Below, piece after piece: positions 6,422 to 15,265 of a stretch of DNA of 64,000 nucleotides. Positions within the stretch are counted from its first letter, which is position 1, and every line of letters starts with the position of its first letter. The notes beneath the pieces are model-generated. The model was not told where the DNA came from. It did no database searches and saw only the letters and a program-made list of their open reading frames with translations. Position numbers and translations under genes: made by a program. The DNA comes from Candidatus Gastranaerophilales bacterium (GTDB lineage Bacteria > Cyanobacteriota > Vampirovibrionia > Gastranaerophilales > Gastranaerophilaceae), in the NCBI GenBank assembly GCA_944324175.1, contig CALUVH010000002.1:1-64000 (forward strand), read 5' to 3'.

Positions 6422-7417
6422 ATGGCAGAAGGACAAATTTATAAAATTCATTCAGACTTTTATTACATAGACAGTGGAAGTGAAACTGTTGTATGTAAGG
6501 TGCGTGAAGTATTAAAAAAACGCAAAGAAAAAATTCTTGTGGGAGATTTTGTTGAGTATGGCGAAGGATTTATCGAAGAGATTATTACGCGAAAAAACAG
6601 TATTTCTCGTCCCAGCGTCGCTAACATCGACCAAATTATTATTGTAAGCGCGCTCAAAGAGCCTGATTTGAATCTTTTGCAATTGAACAGATATATCGCG
6701 CTTGCAAAGTACTACAACATACCGATAAAACTATGTTTCAATAAAAGTGACCTTAAATGGGACAAACACCTCAAAGAAAAGATTACTCAGATATACAAAC
6801 CGCTTAACTATGAAATTGTATACACTTCAGCTATCGAACATTCAGGAATAAAAGCTTTTGAAAAACTTCTAAAAGACAAGACCAGTGTATTATGCGGCAA
6901 CTCAGGGGTGGGAAAATCAAGTTTGATTAACGCGATTAACCCCGATTTAAACCTTCGTACCAAGGCAGTGAGTGAAAAGTCCCAACGTGGCACACACACA
7001 ACCAGACATTGCGAAATTATAAAACTAAATGATACCTCAAGAATTGTTGACACTCCCGGGTTCAGCAACGTAAAATTTGATTTTCTCATGCCTGCTGATG
7101 TTGACTCACTTTTTGATGAAATTAAGCAATACGGAGCCGAGTGCAAATACAGTAATTGCCTGCATATCAGTGAGGATGGCTGCAATGTTTTGGCAAATAT
7201 TGAGAAAATTGATTCTTCAAGATATGAAAGCTATCTGGCTTTTGTAGAAGAAGCAAAAGCTTTCAAAGAAATGGTGCAGTATGAAGGACAAAAAACTGAG
7301 CATTTCAAAAAATTAATTAATAACAAACATGTAGCTAAAATAAGCGAAAAAAAAAGACAAAGCTCACGTCGTACGATAAGACAAAATATTTATAAGGACT
7401 TGAATGAAGATGAATAA
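6422..7417 (+). CDS. rsgA: Ribosome small-subunit-dependent GTPase RsgA
   Basis: A 331-residue circularly permuted GTPase that checks maturation of the 30S decoding region. The order is an OB fold (about residues 1-65), G4 NKSD (107-110), G1 GNSGVGKSS (159-167), G3 DTPG (210-213), and a C-terminal zinc knuckle with C241, C246, H248 and C254. The order G4-G1-G3 is the family's diagnostic permutation. It starts the run rsgA-ispA-DUF212, overlapping ispA by 14 bases. The TAATAT box close to the ATG suggests a near-leaderless mRNA. Confidence 0.93.
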   Translation: MAEGQIYKIHSDFYYIDSGSETVVCKVREVLKKRKEKILVGDFVEYGEGFIEEIITRKNSISRPSVANIDQIIIVSALKEPDLNLLQLNRYIALAKYYNIPIKLCFNKSDLKWDKHLKEKITQIYKPLNYEIVYTSAIEHSGIKAFEKLLKDKTSVLCGNSGVGKSSLINAINPDLNLRTKAVSEKSQRGTHTTRHCEIIKLNDTSRIVDTPGFSNVKFDFLMPADVDSLFDEIKQYGAECKYSNCLHISEDGCNVLANIEKIDSSRYESYLAFVEEAKAFKEMVQYEGQKTEHFKKLINNKHVAKISEKKRQSSRRTIRQNIYKDLNEDE

Positions 7418-8306
7418 CAATAATGTAATTTCTATGGAAAATTTTATCGAAATGGTAAATAAAAAACTTGATGAGTATATGATTGTCGAATACCCTGAAG
7501 ACCTTTTCAAATCAATGCGATACACCGTACTTTTACCAGGGAAAAGACTTCGCCCGATAATGTGTCTTGAGACTTGTCGAATGCTTGGCGGAGATTATGA
7601 AAAAGCTTTTCCTACCGCTTGCGCTATCGAAATGCTACATTCCCAAACTCTCATACATGATGATTTGCCTTGCATGGACAACGACGACTACCGACGCGGA
7701 AAATTAAGCAACCATAAAGTATTCGGCGAAGCTACAGCCGTACTTGCAGGCGATGCACTTTTGACCTTCGCTCCGCAAGTCATTACAAAATTTTCTCAAG
7801 ATTTGTCTAATGAATGTATTTTAAAAGTTTTAAATGAATATTTTCAATACGCAGGTGCATATGGCGTAATCGCAGGACAAGTAGTTGATATTGAAAGTGA
7901 AAAGGGTAATATCACAAACGAAAAAGAAGCTACACTAAACTATATTCACTTACATAAAACTGCTGACCTGTTTAAACTTTCAATAAAGACAGGCGCTATA
8001 ATCGCAGGTGCTAATGAAAAACAGTTGGAGATCATGACATCATTCGCAGAAAAACTGGGTATTGCATTCCAAGTCGCTGATGATATTCTCGATGAAATTT
8101 CCACATTTGAAGCTCTCGGAAAAACCCCCGGTAAAGATAAGGCCTCAGGAAAACTTACTTATGTAAGTCTTTTCGGATTAGAAAACGCAAAATGTAAACT
8201 CGCTTGCCTTTTTGACGAATGTTATGATATACTTAACAAGCACGATATTAAATCCGAAATTTTTACAGATATTATTGAAGGAATTAGACAAAGAGTAAAG
8301 TTATGA
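7404..8306 (+). CDS. ispA: Farnesyl/geranylgeranyl diphosphate synthase
   Basis: A 300-residue trans-prenyltransferase that condenses isopentenyl diphosphate with allylic diphosphates to give FPP or GGPP, feeding undecaprenyl phosphate and quinone side chains. GKRLRP (about 46-51) binds IPP; the first Asp-rich motif is DDLPCMDND (86-94) with the insertion usual in bacterial type II enzymes; the second is DDILD (226-230). Product length cannot be decided from the motifs alone. ATG at 7404 follows AAGGA; it overlaps rsgA by 14 bp and its stop overlaps the next start (ATGA), so translation is coupled. Confidence 0.92.
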   Translation: MKMNNNNVISMENFIEMVNKKLDEYMIVEYPEDLFKSMRYTVLLPGKRLRPIMCLETCRMLGGDYEKAFPTACAIEMLHSQTLIHDDLPCMDNDDYRRGKLSNHKVFGEATAVLAGDALLTFAPQVITKFSQDLSNECILKVLNEYFQYAGAYGVIAGQVVDIESEKGNITNEKEATLNYIHLHKTADLFKLSIKTGAIIAGANEKQLEIMTSFAEKLGIAFQVADDILDEISTFEALGKTPGKDKASGKLTYVSLFGLENAKCKLACLFDECYDILNKHDIKSEIFTDIIEGIRQRVKL

Positions 8307-8767
8307 TTAGACAAATAGCAAATACAGGTTATGAAGTAATTACTGTCGGCTTGCTTTCAGCTTTCAGCGCACAAGTATTAAAGTTTATTATATTTACACT
8401 TAAGACAAAAAAAATAAACTTTAAAATATTTTCAACAACTGGCGGTATGCCAAGCTCTCATTCTGCAGGAGTAATGGGACTTTCTACCGCTACCGGTATT
8501 GTTACGGGTTTTGACAGCGTTGTATTTGCAGTAGCTTTGGGATTTTCATTGATTACAATGTATGACGCTGCCGGCTTAAGACGCGCAGCAGGTAAAACTG
8601 CAGCTTGTCTTAACCGAATGATGGAAGATTTCTATGAACATAACGTCCAAGCTATCGGTGGAAAACTTAAAGAACTGTTAGGACATACACCTCTTGAAGT
8701 CATTGCAGGTGCGTTTTTTGGCATCGGTTTTGCATACTGGTTTCATTTTTTATTCCTCGGAGCTTAA
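8303..8767 (+). CDS. Divergent PAP2 family membrane protein (DUF212)
   Basis: A 154-residue membrane protein of the divergent PAP2/acid-phosphatase-like family found in bacteria, cyanobacteria and plants (YuiD-like). The GGMPSSHSAGVMGL segment (about residues 48-61) and YDAAGLRRAAGK (about 92-103) are the family signatures and resemble parts of the PAP2 active site. Several hydrophobic helices are present. Next to a prenyl diphosphate synthase, a role in dephosphorylating an isoprenoid or lipid phosphate is tempting but unproven. Overlaps ispA by four bases. Confidence 0.85.
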   Translation: MIRQIANTGYEVITVGLLSAFSAQVLKFIIFTLKTKKINFKIFSTTGGMPSSHSAGVMGLSTATGIVTGFDSVVFAVALGFSLITMYDAAGLRRAAGKTAACLNRMMEDFYEHNVQAIGGKLKELLGHTPLEVIAGAFFGIGFAYWFHFLFLGA

Positions 8768-8782
8768 TGTTTCGTCATATAC

Positions 8783-8811
8783 TTGAATTTTTTTGTTTTT
8801 TATGAGATAAT
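8783..8811 (+). promoter_or_regulatory. Promoter upstream of the SNF2 helicase
   Basis: TTGAAT (8783-8788), 17-bp spacer, GATAAT (8806-8811), about 80 bp before the ATG at 8892. This separates the helicase from the rsgA operon. Confidence 0.6.
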
Positions 8812-8891
8812 AAAATTGTTATGGGCTTATAGATTTTGTCGTCTATATTCTGAGCTGTACCCTTGAGAAAAAGAAAGATTAGACTCTACGG

Positions 8892-11800
8892 ATGAGTGTA
8901 CCGGAATTTAATTACAAGTATATAAAAGACAGGGCTAGTGCAGGAAGCTGGCGAAGAGGTTACGAGTATCACACAAAAGATATGGTATTCGATACGTATC
9001 CTGAAAAAAACTTTTACATGGGAAAAGTTAAGGGTAATTTTCAGGATCACTACAACACAGATTTGATTTTCAAAAAAAATAAAATTGAAGCAAGATGTAA
9101 CTGCCCTTTAAAAGAAGAATGGTGCAAGCACGCTGTAGCAGTCGGACTTAAAGCTATTGATGAGCATGCTTATGAAGATTGGTTAGAGACAAAATATGGC
9201 ATAGAAACTGATTTCCCTGATGAAAACACTGAATTAAAAGAGCCTCCTCAAGGTAATTATCTTTTTCACTTCAATACTAAACGCAGAGCTAATCATTTTT
9301 CTTTGCTCATTCGCTCCCGAGAAACCAATAAAGTTGTCCGACAACTTGAGCCAATTTTGCGAGGATTAATCGAAGCTCAAAGGAAAGATCCTAATTTCAG
9401 CTTAAATGAAGCTCAAAAAGCCGAAATTGCAATATTCCAACAGATTTTGATATTCGCTCGTCAAGATAAAAAAGCAGGCTGGTACGATATTCCAATCACT
9501 AAGTTTGCTCCAGTATTTCCACTCCTTGCAAAAGTAGATGAAGTATTAGATGAAAGATCCAAAAACAGATTAAAATTTACCAATGAAGAATGGCGACTTG
9601 TGTTACATGTAAATACCTCGCAAGCTGGTAACATTTTACTCTCTCTTGATTGGAAACGCCCTGATAAAGATGATGAATACCCGTTTGAAGAAGTAAGATA
9701 TTTTTCAAGACATCTTAAGTGGGGAAGATATAAAAACATAATTTTCCCGACAAATGTCGCCATGCAATCTCTTCCCCAAAGTCTTATAAAATCAACCTTT
9801 ACTGATTTAAAAGACTCTGATGGAGGTAAATTTATTTATGAAGACTTACCTAAGTTACAAGAAATTATGGACGTCGATATTGCAGAAAATATTAGCAAGC
9901 TGATGTTAGAAAAAAGACCTCCGATTAAAATTGTAACTCTTGGCATAGACTATGATCAGTCATTGAAAGCGTCATTAGAATTCGAATATGATGGGGTTAG
10001 AGTACCATATTCTAAAATTTCAGATAAAGTCCCTTATCTCACTATTAAAAAACAGGGAGAAGATCTTGTATATTGGATAAAAAGAGATCTTCAACATGAA
10101 CAGGATGCATATAACATGCTTTTAGCTTGTCGCTTCGTTCCTATGCAGACAAATAACTTGGCATTAGAAAAAGAAAATGCTATTGATTTTTATAATTACT
10201 ATATAAAACAAGCCGGTGATGGATGGAAATTTTTAGAAAAAGATGATATGTCGTTTTTTAAACTCATTGAACATCCTTTTGAACTGTGCGCTAAAATAGA
10301 TTTTAGTGAAGAAACTCAGGATAGCTTTGAAGTTTTCTTGTATGGAAAAATCGGAGATGAGATTCTTAACTTTGATGAAATATATGAAACTTTACAAAGC
10401 GGTGAAAAATATTCAAGAATTAGAAGTCTCGGATTTGTAGAATATCCCGCATATGATATATATAGCTTACTGCGTACATTTAACTCTTTTGATGTGTTCA
10501 GGAATCCTGACAATAAATTTATCGTAAAAACATACCGTGCTGGACTTATTTCTGAAATGAAAAATCTCAACGTAAAGTTGGATTTAAGTGCTGAATTTGA
10601 AAAATTCTGGGCACAGATGTCAACATTCTCAACTTCGGATAATTTGACATTACCAAAAGGTATAAATGCTGAATTTAGAGAATACCAAACAAAAGGTTTT
10701 GGCTGGTTATGGTTTATGTACAAGTATGGACTAAACGGAATACTTGCAGATGACATGGGATTGGGTAAAACACTGCAAGCTCTAACTGTTTTACAAAAGG
10801 CAAAAGAAGAGGACGGACCTCAACCAACTTTGGTAATCTGTCCTACTACAGTCGTGTTTAACTGGGAATCTGAAATTCAAAAATTCGCACCGTCACTTAC
10901 ATGTCTAAAACTTGCCGGAATCGAGAGAAAACAACGTTTTAAAGAAATTCCAAATTTTGATGTTATTATTACTAGTTATGCTCTAGTCAGACGTGATATC
11001 GAAAAATTAAAGCAGTATAATTTCAGATACATAATCCTTGATGAATCACAAAATATTAAAAATGCACTTTCTCAAACAGCTCAAGCTGTTAAAAAATTGA
11101 ATGCACCACATAAACTTGCACTTTCAGGTACTCCTATAGAAAACAAACTTGAAGAATTGTGGTCTGTGTTTGATTTTCTGATGCCGGGATTTTTATTCAA
11201 TGTCGCAGAATTTAATCAAAGATATGTAAACCCAATTATGGAAAGGGCTGACAAAACTGTTGAAAAACGACTAAAAATGCAAATTTATCCATTTATCCTA
11301 CGCCGTATGAAACGTGACGTTGCAAAAGATTTGCCTGATAAAATGGAAAGCATTGCATACTGTGAATTGACTGATGAACAAAAAGATTTTTACTTACAAG
11401 TACTTGACAGTACCAAAGAAGAACTATTTAAAAGTATTGAGCAAAACGGTCTTGAAAAAAGCAGATTATCAATATTTTCAGCACTGCTCAGACTGCGTCA
11501 AATATGCTGTCACCCAAGACTTTATGACAAAGAAAATGTTAAACATATCGCTTCTTCAGGTAAATTTGAAAAACTTAAATCAATGCTTGAAGAAATTATC
11601 TCAGAAGGCCACCGAATTTTACTATTCAGCCAATTCGTTAATATGCTCGACATAGTCAAAGCTTGGCTTGAACGTGAGGGTATTAAATATGAGTATCTGA
11701 CCGGTAAAACAACTGACAGACAGGGAGCTGTAGAAAGATTCAATTCAAATCCGACTATCCCTATTTTCTTGATTAGCTTAAAAGCAGGCGGTACAGGTTT

Positions 11801-12068
11801 AAATCTTACCGGAGCGGATTATGTAATTCACTACGACCCTTGGTGGAACCCTGCTGTTGAAGACCAAGCAACAGATAGAGCTTACCGTATCGGACAGACG
11901 AAAAAAGTTTTTGTGTATAGACTTATCACAAAAAATACTGTAGAAGAAAAAATTCAAAAACTTAAAACTGTTAAACGTAATTTGGTTGATAGTGTAATTT
12001 CAGTCGATAGAAACATTGTAAAATCTCTTACTATGGATGATATTAAAGAAATTTTCTCAGTTGACTAA
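8892..12068 (+). CDS. SNF2-family helicase with SWIM zinc finger
   Basis: A 1058-residue protein of the bacterial SNF2/HelZ type. A SWIM zinc-binding motif CNC...CKH (C69, C71, C78, H80) lies near the N-terminus, followed by a long family-specific middle region. The ATPase begins around residue 590: Walker A DDMGLGKT (about 620), Walker B DESQ (about 715; DEAH in most relatives), LSGTP motif III, and helicase C with AGGTGLNLTGADYVIHYDPW and DRAYRIGQ (about 960-1000). These proteins translocate on double-stranded DNA and may remodel bound proteins or RNA polymerase. There are no DISARM or other defence neighbours, so a general role is likelier. The start lacks a strong Shine-Dalgarno. Confidence 0.9.
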   Translation: MSVPEFNYKYIKDRASAGSWRRGYEYHTKDMVFDTYPEKNFYMGKVKGNFQDHYNTDLIFKKNKIEARCNCPLKEEWCKHAVAVGLKAIDEHAYEDWLETKYGIETDFPDENTELKEPPQGNYLFHFNTKRRANHFSLLIRSRETNKVVRQLEPILRGLIEAQRKDPNFSLNEAQKAEIAIFQQILIFARQDKKAGWYDIPITKFAPVFPLLAKVDEVLDERSKNRLKFTNEEWRLVLHVNTSQAGNILLSLDWKRPDKDDEYPFEEVRYFSRHLKWGRYKNIIFPTNVAMQSLPQSLIKSTFTDLKDSDGGKFIYEDLPKLQEIMDVDIAENISKLMLEKRPPIKIVTLGIDYDQSLKASLEFEYDGVRVPYSKISDKVPYLTIKKQGEDLVYWIKRDLQHEQDAYNMLLACRFVPMQTNNLALEKENAIDFYNYYIKQAGDGWKFLEKDDMSFFKLIEHPFELCAKIDFSEETQDSFEVFLYGKIGDEILNFDEIYETLQSGEKYSRIRSLGFVEYPAYDIYSLLRTFNSFDVFRNPDNKFIVKTYRAGLISEMKNLNVKLDLSAEFEKFWAQMSTFSTSDNLTLPKGINAEFREYQTKGFGWLWFMYKYGLNGILADDMGLGKTLQALTVLQKAKEEDGPQPTLVICPTTVVFNWESEIQKFAPSLTCLKLAGIERKQRFKEIPNFDVIITSYALVRRDIEKLKQYNFRYIILDESQNIKNALSQTAQAVKKLNAPHKLALSGTPIENKLEELWSVFDFLMPGFLFNVAEFNQRYVNPIMERADKTVEKRLKMQIYPFILRRMKRDVAKDLPDKMESIAYCELTDEQKDFYLQVLDSTKEELFKSIEQNGLEKSRLSIFSALLRLRQICCHPRLYDKENVKHIASSGKFEKLKSMLEEIISEGHRILLFSQFVNMLDIVKAWLEREGIKYEYLTGKTTDRQGAVERFNSNPTIPIFLISLKAGGTGLNLTGADYVIHYDPWWNPAVEDQATDRAYRIGQTKKVFVYRLITKNTVEEKIQKLKTVKRNLVDSVISVDRNIVKSLTMDDIKEIFSVD

Positions 12069-12091
12069 GAGATTTGAAAAATATTAAAAAT

Positions 12092-12115
12092 GGCTCTCTG
12101 TGATTACAGAGAGCC
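12092..12115. terminator. Bidirectional terminator between SNF2 gene and hup
   Basis: Perfect 10-bp stem GGCTCTCTGT (12092-12101) with 12106-12115 and a 4-nt loop. It has A-rich sequence on the left and a T-run after a short gap on the right, placed between convergent genes. Confidence 0.85.
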
Positions 12116-12134
12116 TGAACATTTTTAAAATCAA

Positions 12135-12413
12135 TTATTTACCGTTTACAACAGTTTTGAATCTTTTACCAGCTGAAAAAGCAGGAACTTTCGTAGCAGG
12201 AATCTTCAATTCTTTTCCTGTTTGTGGATTTCTACCAACTCTAGCAGCTCTATCACGTCTTTCAAATGTTCCAAAACCTACCAATGTAACTTTTTTACCT
12301 TTAGCCACAGATTTTTGAACTGAGTCGATAAAAGCATTTAATACTTCAACTGCTTCTTTTTGAGTAACGCCTGCTTTTTTTGAAATTTCTTGTACTAATT
12401 CTTCTTTGTTCAT
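12135..12413 (-). CDS. hup: DNA-binding protein HU
   Basis: A 92-residue HU/IHF-family nucleoid protein. The N-terminus MNKEELVQEISKKAGVTQKE, the GFGTFERRDRAARVGRNPQ core of the DNA-embracing arm, and the closing KIPATKVPAFSAGKRFK are canonical. It bends DNA and compacts the chromosome. RBS GGAGC before the ATG at 12413. Single gene with its own promoter and terminator. I see no reason to prefer IHF: no alpha/beta partner is nearby and the sequence is HU-like. Confidence 0.95.
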   Translation of the reverse strand: MNKEELVQEISKKAGVTQKEAVEVLNAFIDSVQKSVAKGKKVTLVGFGTFERRDRAARVGRNPQTGKELKIPATKVPAFSAGKRFKTVVNGK

Positions 12414-12445
12414 CTTTAAAGCTCCTTCTTTATTTGTACAAACTA

Positions 12446-12473
12446 ATTATACCCCAATCTGCAATTAGTGCAA
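12446..12473 (-). promoter_or_regulatory. Strong promoter of hup
   Basis: Minus strand TTGCAC (12468-12473), 16-bp spacer, TATAAT (12446-12451), about 33 bp upstream of the ATG. Confidence 0.75.
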
Positions 12474-12663
12474 GCTTTTTGAGCAGGAAAATTCAAATAT
12501 TTACAGTAAATAGAACCTATTGGTAGATAATCACAAAAAATCAATCTAACTCAACTACAAAAAGTAAAAAAAACTTACCATTTTAAAGCTTTTTTTGATA
12601 TTTTTTGTTACAATATTATTACACTGGAAGATAAAAGCACATGGGAGTGTAATTAGACAACTA

Positions 12664-14073
12664 ATGAAAGAAAGAATTATCCTATTTACAATAGTTTTTG
12701 GCTTGGGAGTGTTCATTTATATTTTCCAAAGTTATTTTAATACAGTTTGGGGACTTGCTTTTTTATGCTTATGTATGTTTATATACGCAATGTTCTCAAG
12801 CCTTGCATACAAAATTAAAACAAGAGTTTTGTCAAAATATCCGCAAATAGTCAACCCCGACTACAAACCTTTTGTATCAGTACTAATTCCAGCACATAAT
12901 GAAGAAAGTGTAATTGAGAATACTGTAAAAAATATATTAAATATGGATTATGAAAACTTTGAAGTAATCGTAATTGATGACAGAAGTGAAGATAATACGG
13001 CAAGTGTGATTAAGGATCTGGAACAAAAATATGATAAAGTTACTGCATTAATAAGATCTAAAGACGCCTTCCCCGGTAAATCAGCGGTATTGAATGATGC
13101 ATTAGCTCTTGCTAAAGGTGAAGCAATACTTGTATTTGATGCTGATGCTTCTGTGGATCCAGATTTTTTAACAAAATTAATTCCAAACTTAGAACCAAAA
13201 GATGTAGGGGCAGTCCAAGCAAGAAAAGTTATAAGAAATAAAAATCAAAACCTATTAACACGTTGTCAAAACAATGAATATACAATGGATGCCCATTTTC
13301 AAGTATGTCGTGATTCTGTAAAAGGAGCTGTTGAATTAAGAGGAAATGGTGAACTCATAAAAAGAGAAGCCATAGAAAGTATTGGGGGATGGAACAATTA
13401 CACTATAGTTGATGATTTGGATATGTCTACAAGACTTCATATAAAAGGTTGGGATATAAGATTCTGTCTTGATGCCATAGTCTATGAGGAAGGTATAGCA
13501 TATATTAAACCTTTATATCGTCAACGAAGAAGATGGCTTGAAGGTACAATAAGACGATATTTAGAACATTCAGGTGCGGCATTACGCTCCAGAGATATTT
13601 CACTTCTGGCAAGAGTCGATATGATTGCTTACATTTCCGAATTTATAATGCCTATGTGGCTTTTGATGGAAATCATTATACGAGGTTTCAAGGTTATACT
13701 AAAAGATGCCCCTACCCATACTTTATATTCGTCAATTTTCATTGGATGCATAATCGGATTTGGCTTTTTCTTTGCAGCACGTTATGCACTCAGAAAGTAT
13801 GACTTTATGCCAAGGTTAGATGCAACATTTGAAGCTCTTGAAACTTCTATATATCTTCTTATAATTTGGTTTCCGCTAGTGCTATTCATATGTTTCAAAA
13901 TTCTATTTATGAAAAAAGATATGAACTGGGGGAAAACAGCTCATGGACTAGTTTTAGAAGAAGAAGCCAGCATAAAAGCTTTCATAAGAAAAGAATTGGA
14001 AAAAACTAAAAATTATACAAAAGAATATACCGAAAAACTAAAACAAGTATTAGTAGAAAAAGGAGAAAAATAA
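12664..14073 (+). CDS. Membrane glycosyltransferase, family 2
   Basis: A 469-residue processive-type GT2 enzyme. Two hydrophobic helices at the N-terminus precede the catalytic domain: SVLIPAHNEESVIENTV, IDDRSEDNT, DADAS (the DxD site), the acceptor-site motif DDLDMSTRL, and QRRRW, the Q(R/Q)xRW motif of processive beta-glycosyltransferases. Three or more membrane helices follow. It resembles poly-N-acetylglucosamine or hyaluronan synthase-like enzymes; the sugar and polymer are not predictable. ATG 12664 (MKERIIL) is preferred over an ATG 69 bases upstream since the membrane helix then sits normally; neither has a clear Shine-Dalgarno. apt follows immediately. Confidence 0.82.
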   Translation: MKERIILFTIVFGLGVFIYIFQSYFNTVWGLAFLCLCMFIYAMFSSLAYKIKTRVLSKYPQIVNPDYKPFVSVLIPAHNEESVIENTVKNILNMDYENFEVIVIDDRSEDNTASVIKDLEQKYDKVTALIRSKDAFPGKSAVLNDALALAKGEAILVFDADASVDPDFLTKLIPNLEPKDVGAVQARKVIRNKNQNLLTRCQNNEYTMDAHFQVCRDSVKGAVELRGNGELIKREAIESIGGWNNYTIVDDLDMSTRLHIKGWDIRFCLDAIVYEEGIAYIKPLYRQRRRWLEGTIRRYLEHSGAALRSRDISLLARVDMIAYISEFIMPMWLLMEIIIRGFKVILKDAPTHTLYSSIFIGCIIGFGFFFAARYALRKYDFMPRLDATFEALETSIYLLIIWFPLVLFICFKILFMKKDMNWGKTAHGLVLEEEASIKAFIRKELEKTKNYTKEYTEKLKQVLVEKGEK

Positions 14074-14607
14074 ATGAGCACACAAACTATTATTGACGTC
14101 AAAAATAAAATCAGAGACGTGGTAGATTTTCCTAAAAAAGGGATTATATTCAGAGATATAACAACTGCATTGAAAGATGCTGAAACTTTACCTGTCATGG
14201 TCGATTATTTATGTGAACAATTTAAAGATACAAAAATTGATTACGTAGCAGGGATTGAAAGCAGAGGTTTTATCTTTGGAATGCCAATGGCATACAAAAT
14301 GAAAGCTGGTTTTGTACCAATCAGAAAACCTAATAAATTACCGGCTGAAACTTACTCTCAAAGTTATGATCTTGAATATGGTTCAGACGTAATTGAAGTC
14401 CATAAAGATGCATTCCCCGAAGGTGCAAATGTGCTAATTGTGGATGATTTATTGGCAACAGGGGGAACGGCTGAAGCCGCTTGTAAACTTGTTAAAAAAA
14501 CAGGTGCTAATCTCGTTGGAATCGCTTTTTTAATCGAACTTGAAGACTTAAATGGCAGAGAAAAACTCACTGATGCACCAAAAGTAATTTCGATGTTAAA
14601 ATATTAA
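14074..14607 (+). CDS. apt: Adenine phosphoribosyltransferase
   Basis: A 177-residue purine-salvage enzyme converting adenine and PRPP to AMP. Starts MSTQTIIDVKNKIRDVVDFP; the FPKKGIIFRDITT segment and the PRPP loop VLIVDDLLATGGTAEAA (about residues 122-138) are characteristic. The ATG directly follows the TAA of the glycosyltransferase; the AAGGAG ribosome site lies inside that gene, so the pair is coupled. A terminator follows. Confidence 0.95.
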   Translation: MSTQTIIDVKNKIRDVVDFPKKGIIFRDITTALKDAETLPVMVDYLCEQFKDTKIDYVAGIESRGFIFGMPMAYKMKAGFVPIRKPNKLPAETYSQSYDLEYGSDVIEVHKDAFPEGANVLIVDDLLATGGTAEAACKLVKKTGANLVGIAFLIELEDLNGREKLTDAPKVISMLKY

Positions 14608-14633
14608 TTGATATAACTATCGTATATTCATAG

Positions 14634-14661
14634 CGACTTTACATGAGTAAAGTCGTTTTTT
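14634..14661 (+). terminator. Intrinsic terminator after apt
   Basis: 9-bp stem CGACTTTAC/GTAAAGTCG (14634-14642, 14647-14655), 4-nt loop, then T6. Confidence 0.9.
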
Positions 14662-14665
14662 ATTT

Positions 14666-15265
14666 CTATCTGGCATATATATCATCTTTTGTTAACGCTT
14701 TGAATTCACACTTATAGTCTTTAAGATAGTCTATGACCTCAAGCGGAGTTTGAGCAACAAAATAAAGTCCTTTTGAGCTGACTTTTGCAAAGTTTTTTTC
14801 ACAAATTTCATCATAAAATTTTAAAAGCTTATCATAAAAACCGTTTGTATTTAAAATCACAATAGGCTTATTATTATACCCTAACTGCTTTTGTACAATC
14901 ATCTCTGACAACTCTTCTAAAGTACCAAATCCACCAGCAAGCGCAATCACAGCATCCGATAATTCATCCATTTTAGCCTTACGAGTTCGCATACAAGGAG
15001 TAATCACAAGGTCAACACATTCATCAGTCGATACCCCCATATTGTATAATCTTTCGGGCATAACTCCAAATATTTTGCCCCCATTAGCCTTAACCTGAGA
15101 AGCACAAGCCCACATCATTCCTAAACAGCTACCACCATAAACTAATGAATATCCATTTAGAGCTAAAAGCCTTCCCAATTCAGCAGCAGCATCATAATAA
15201 GTTTTGTCTAAATAATTGCAAGACGATGCAAATACACACACTGAAACAATTGAAGAATTAACCAT
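14666..15265 (-). CDS. LOG/TIGR00730 family Rossmann protein
   Basis: A 199-residue member of the LOG ('lonely guy', formerly 'lysine decarboxylase') family, which hydrolyses nucleoside 5'-monophosphates such as cytokinin ribotides to base and ribose phosphate. YGGSCLGMMWACA (about residues 44-56) and AGGFGTLEELSE (about 109-120) form the substrate site. The second motif is PGGxGTxxE in the family and here begins with Ala instead of Pro. Start ATG at 15265 follows GGAGGG; it overlaps the upstream gene by 8 bp. Last gene of the rny operon. The physiological substrate in bacteria without cytokinin is uncertain. Confidence 0.85.
   Translation of the reverse strand: MVNSSIVSVCVFASSCNYLDKTYYDAAAELGRLLALNGYSLVYGGSCLGMMWACASQVKANGGKIFGVMPERLYNMGVSTDECVDLVITPCMRTRKAKMDELSDAVIALAGGFGTLEELSEMIVQKQLGYNNKPIVILNTNGFYDKLLKFYDEICEKNFAKVSSKGLYFVAQTPLEVIDYLKDYKCEFKALTKDDIYAR

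Noticed and set aside
8892..12068. SNF2 helicase as part of a phage-defence system
   Set aside because: No methyltransferase, PLD or DUF1998 neighbours of DISARM type; surroundings are housekeeping genes.
12135..12413. IHF subunit instead of HU
   Set aside because: Sequence and single-gene context fit HU; there is no second subunit or IHF-specific context.
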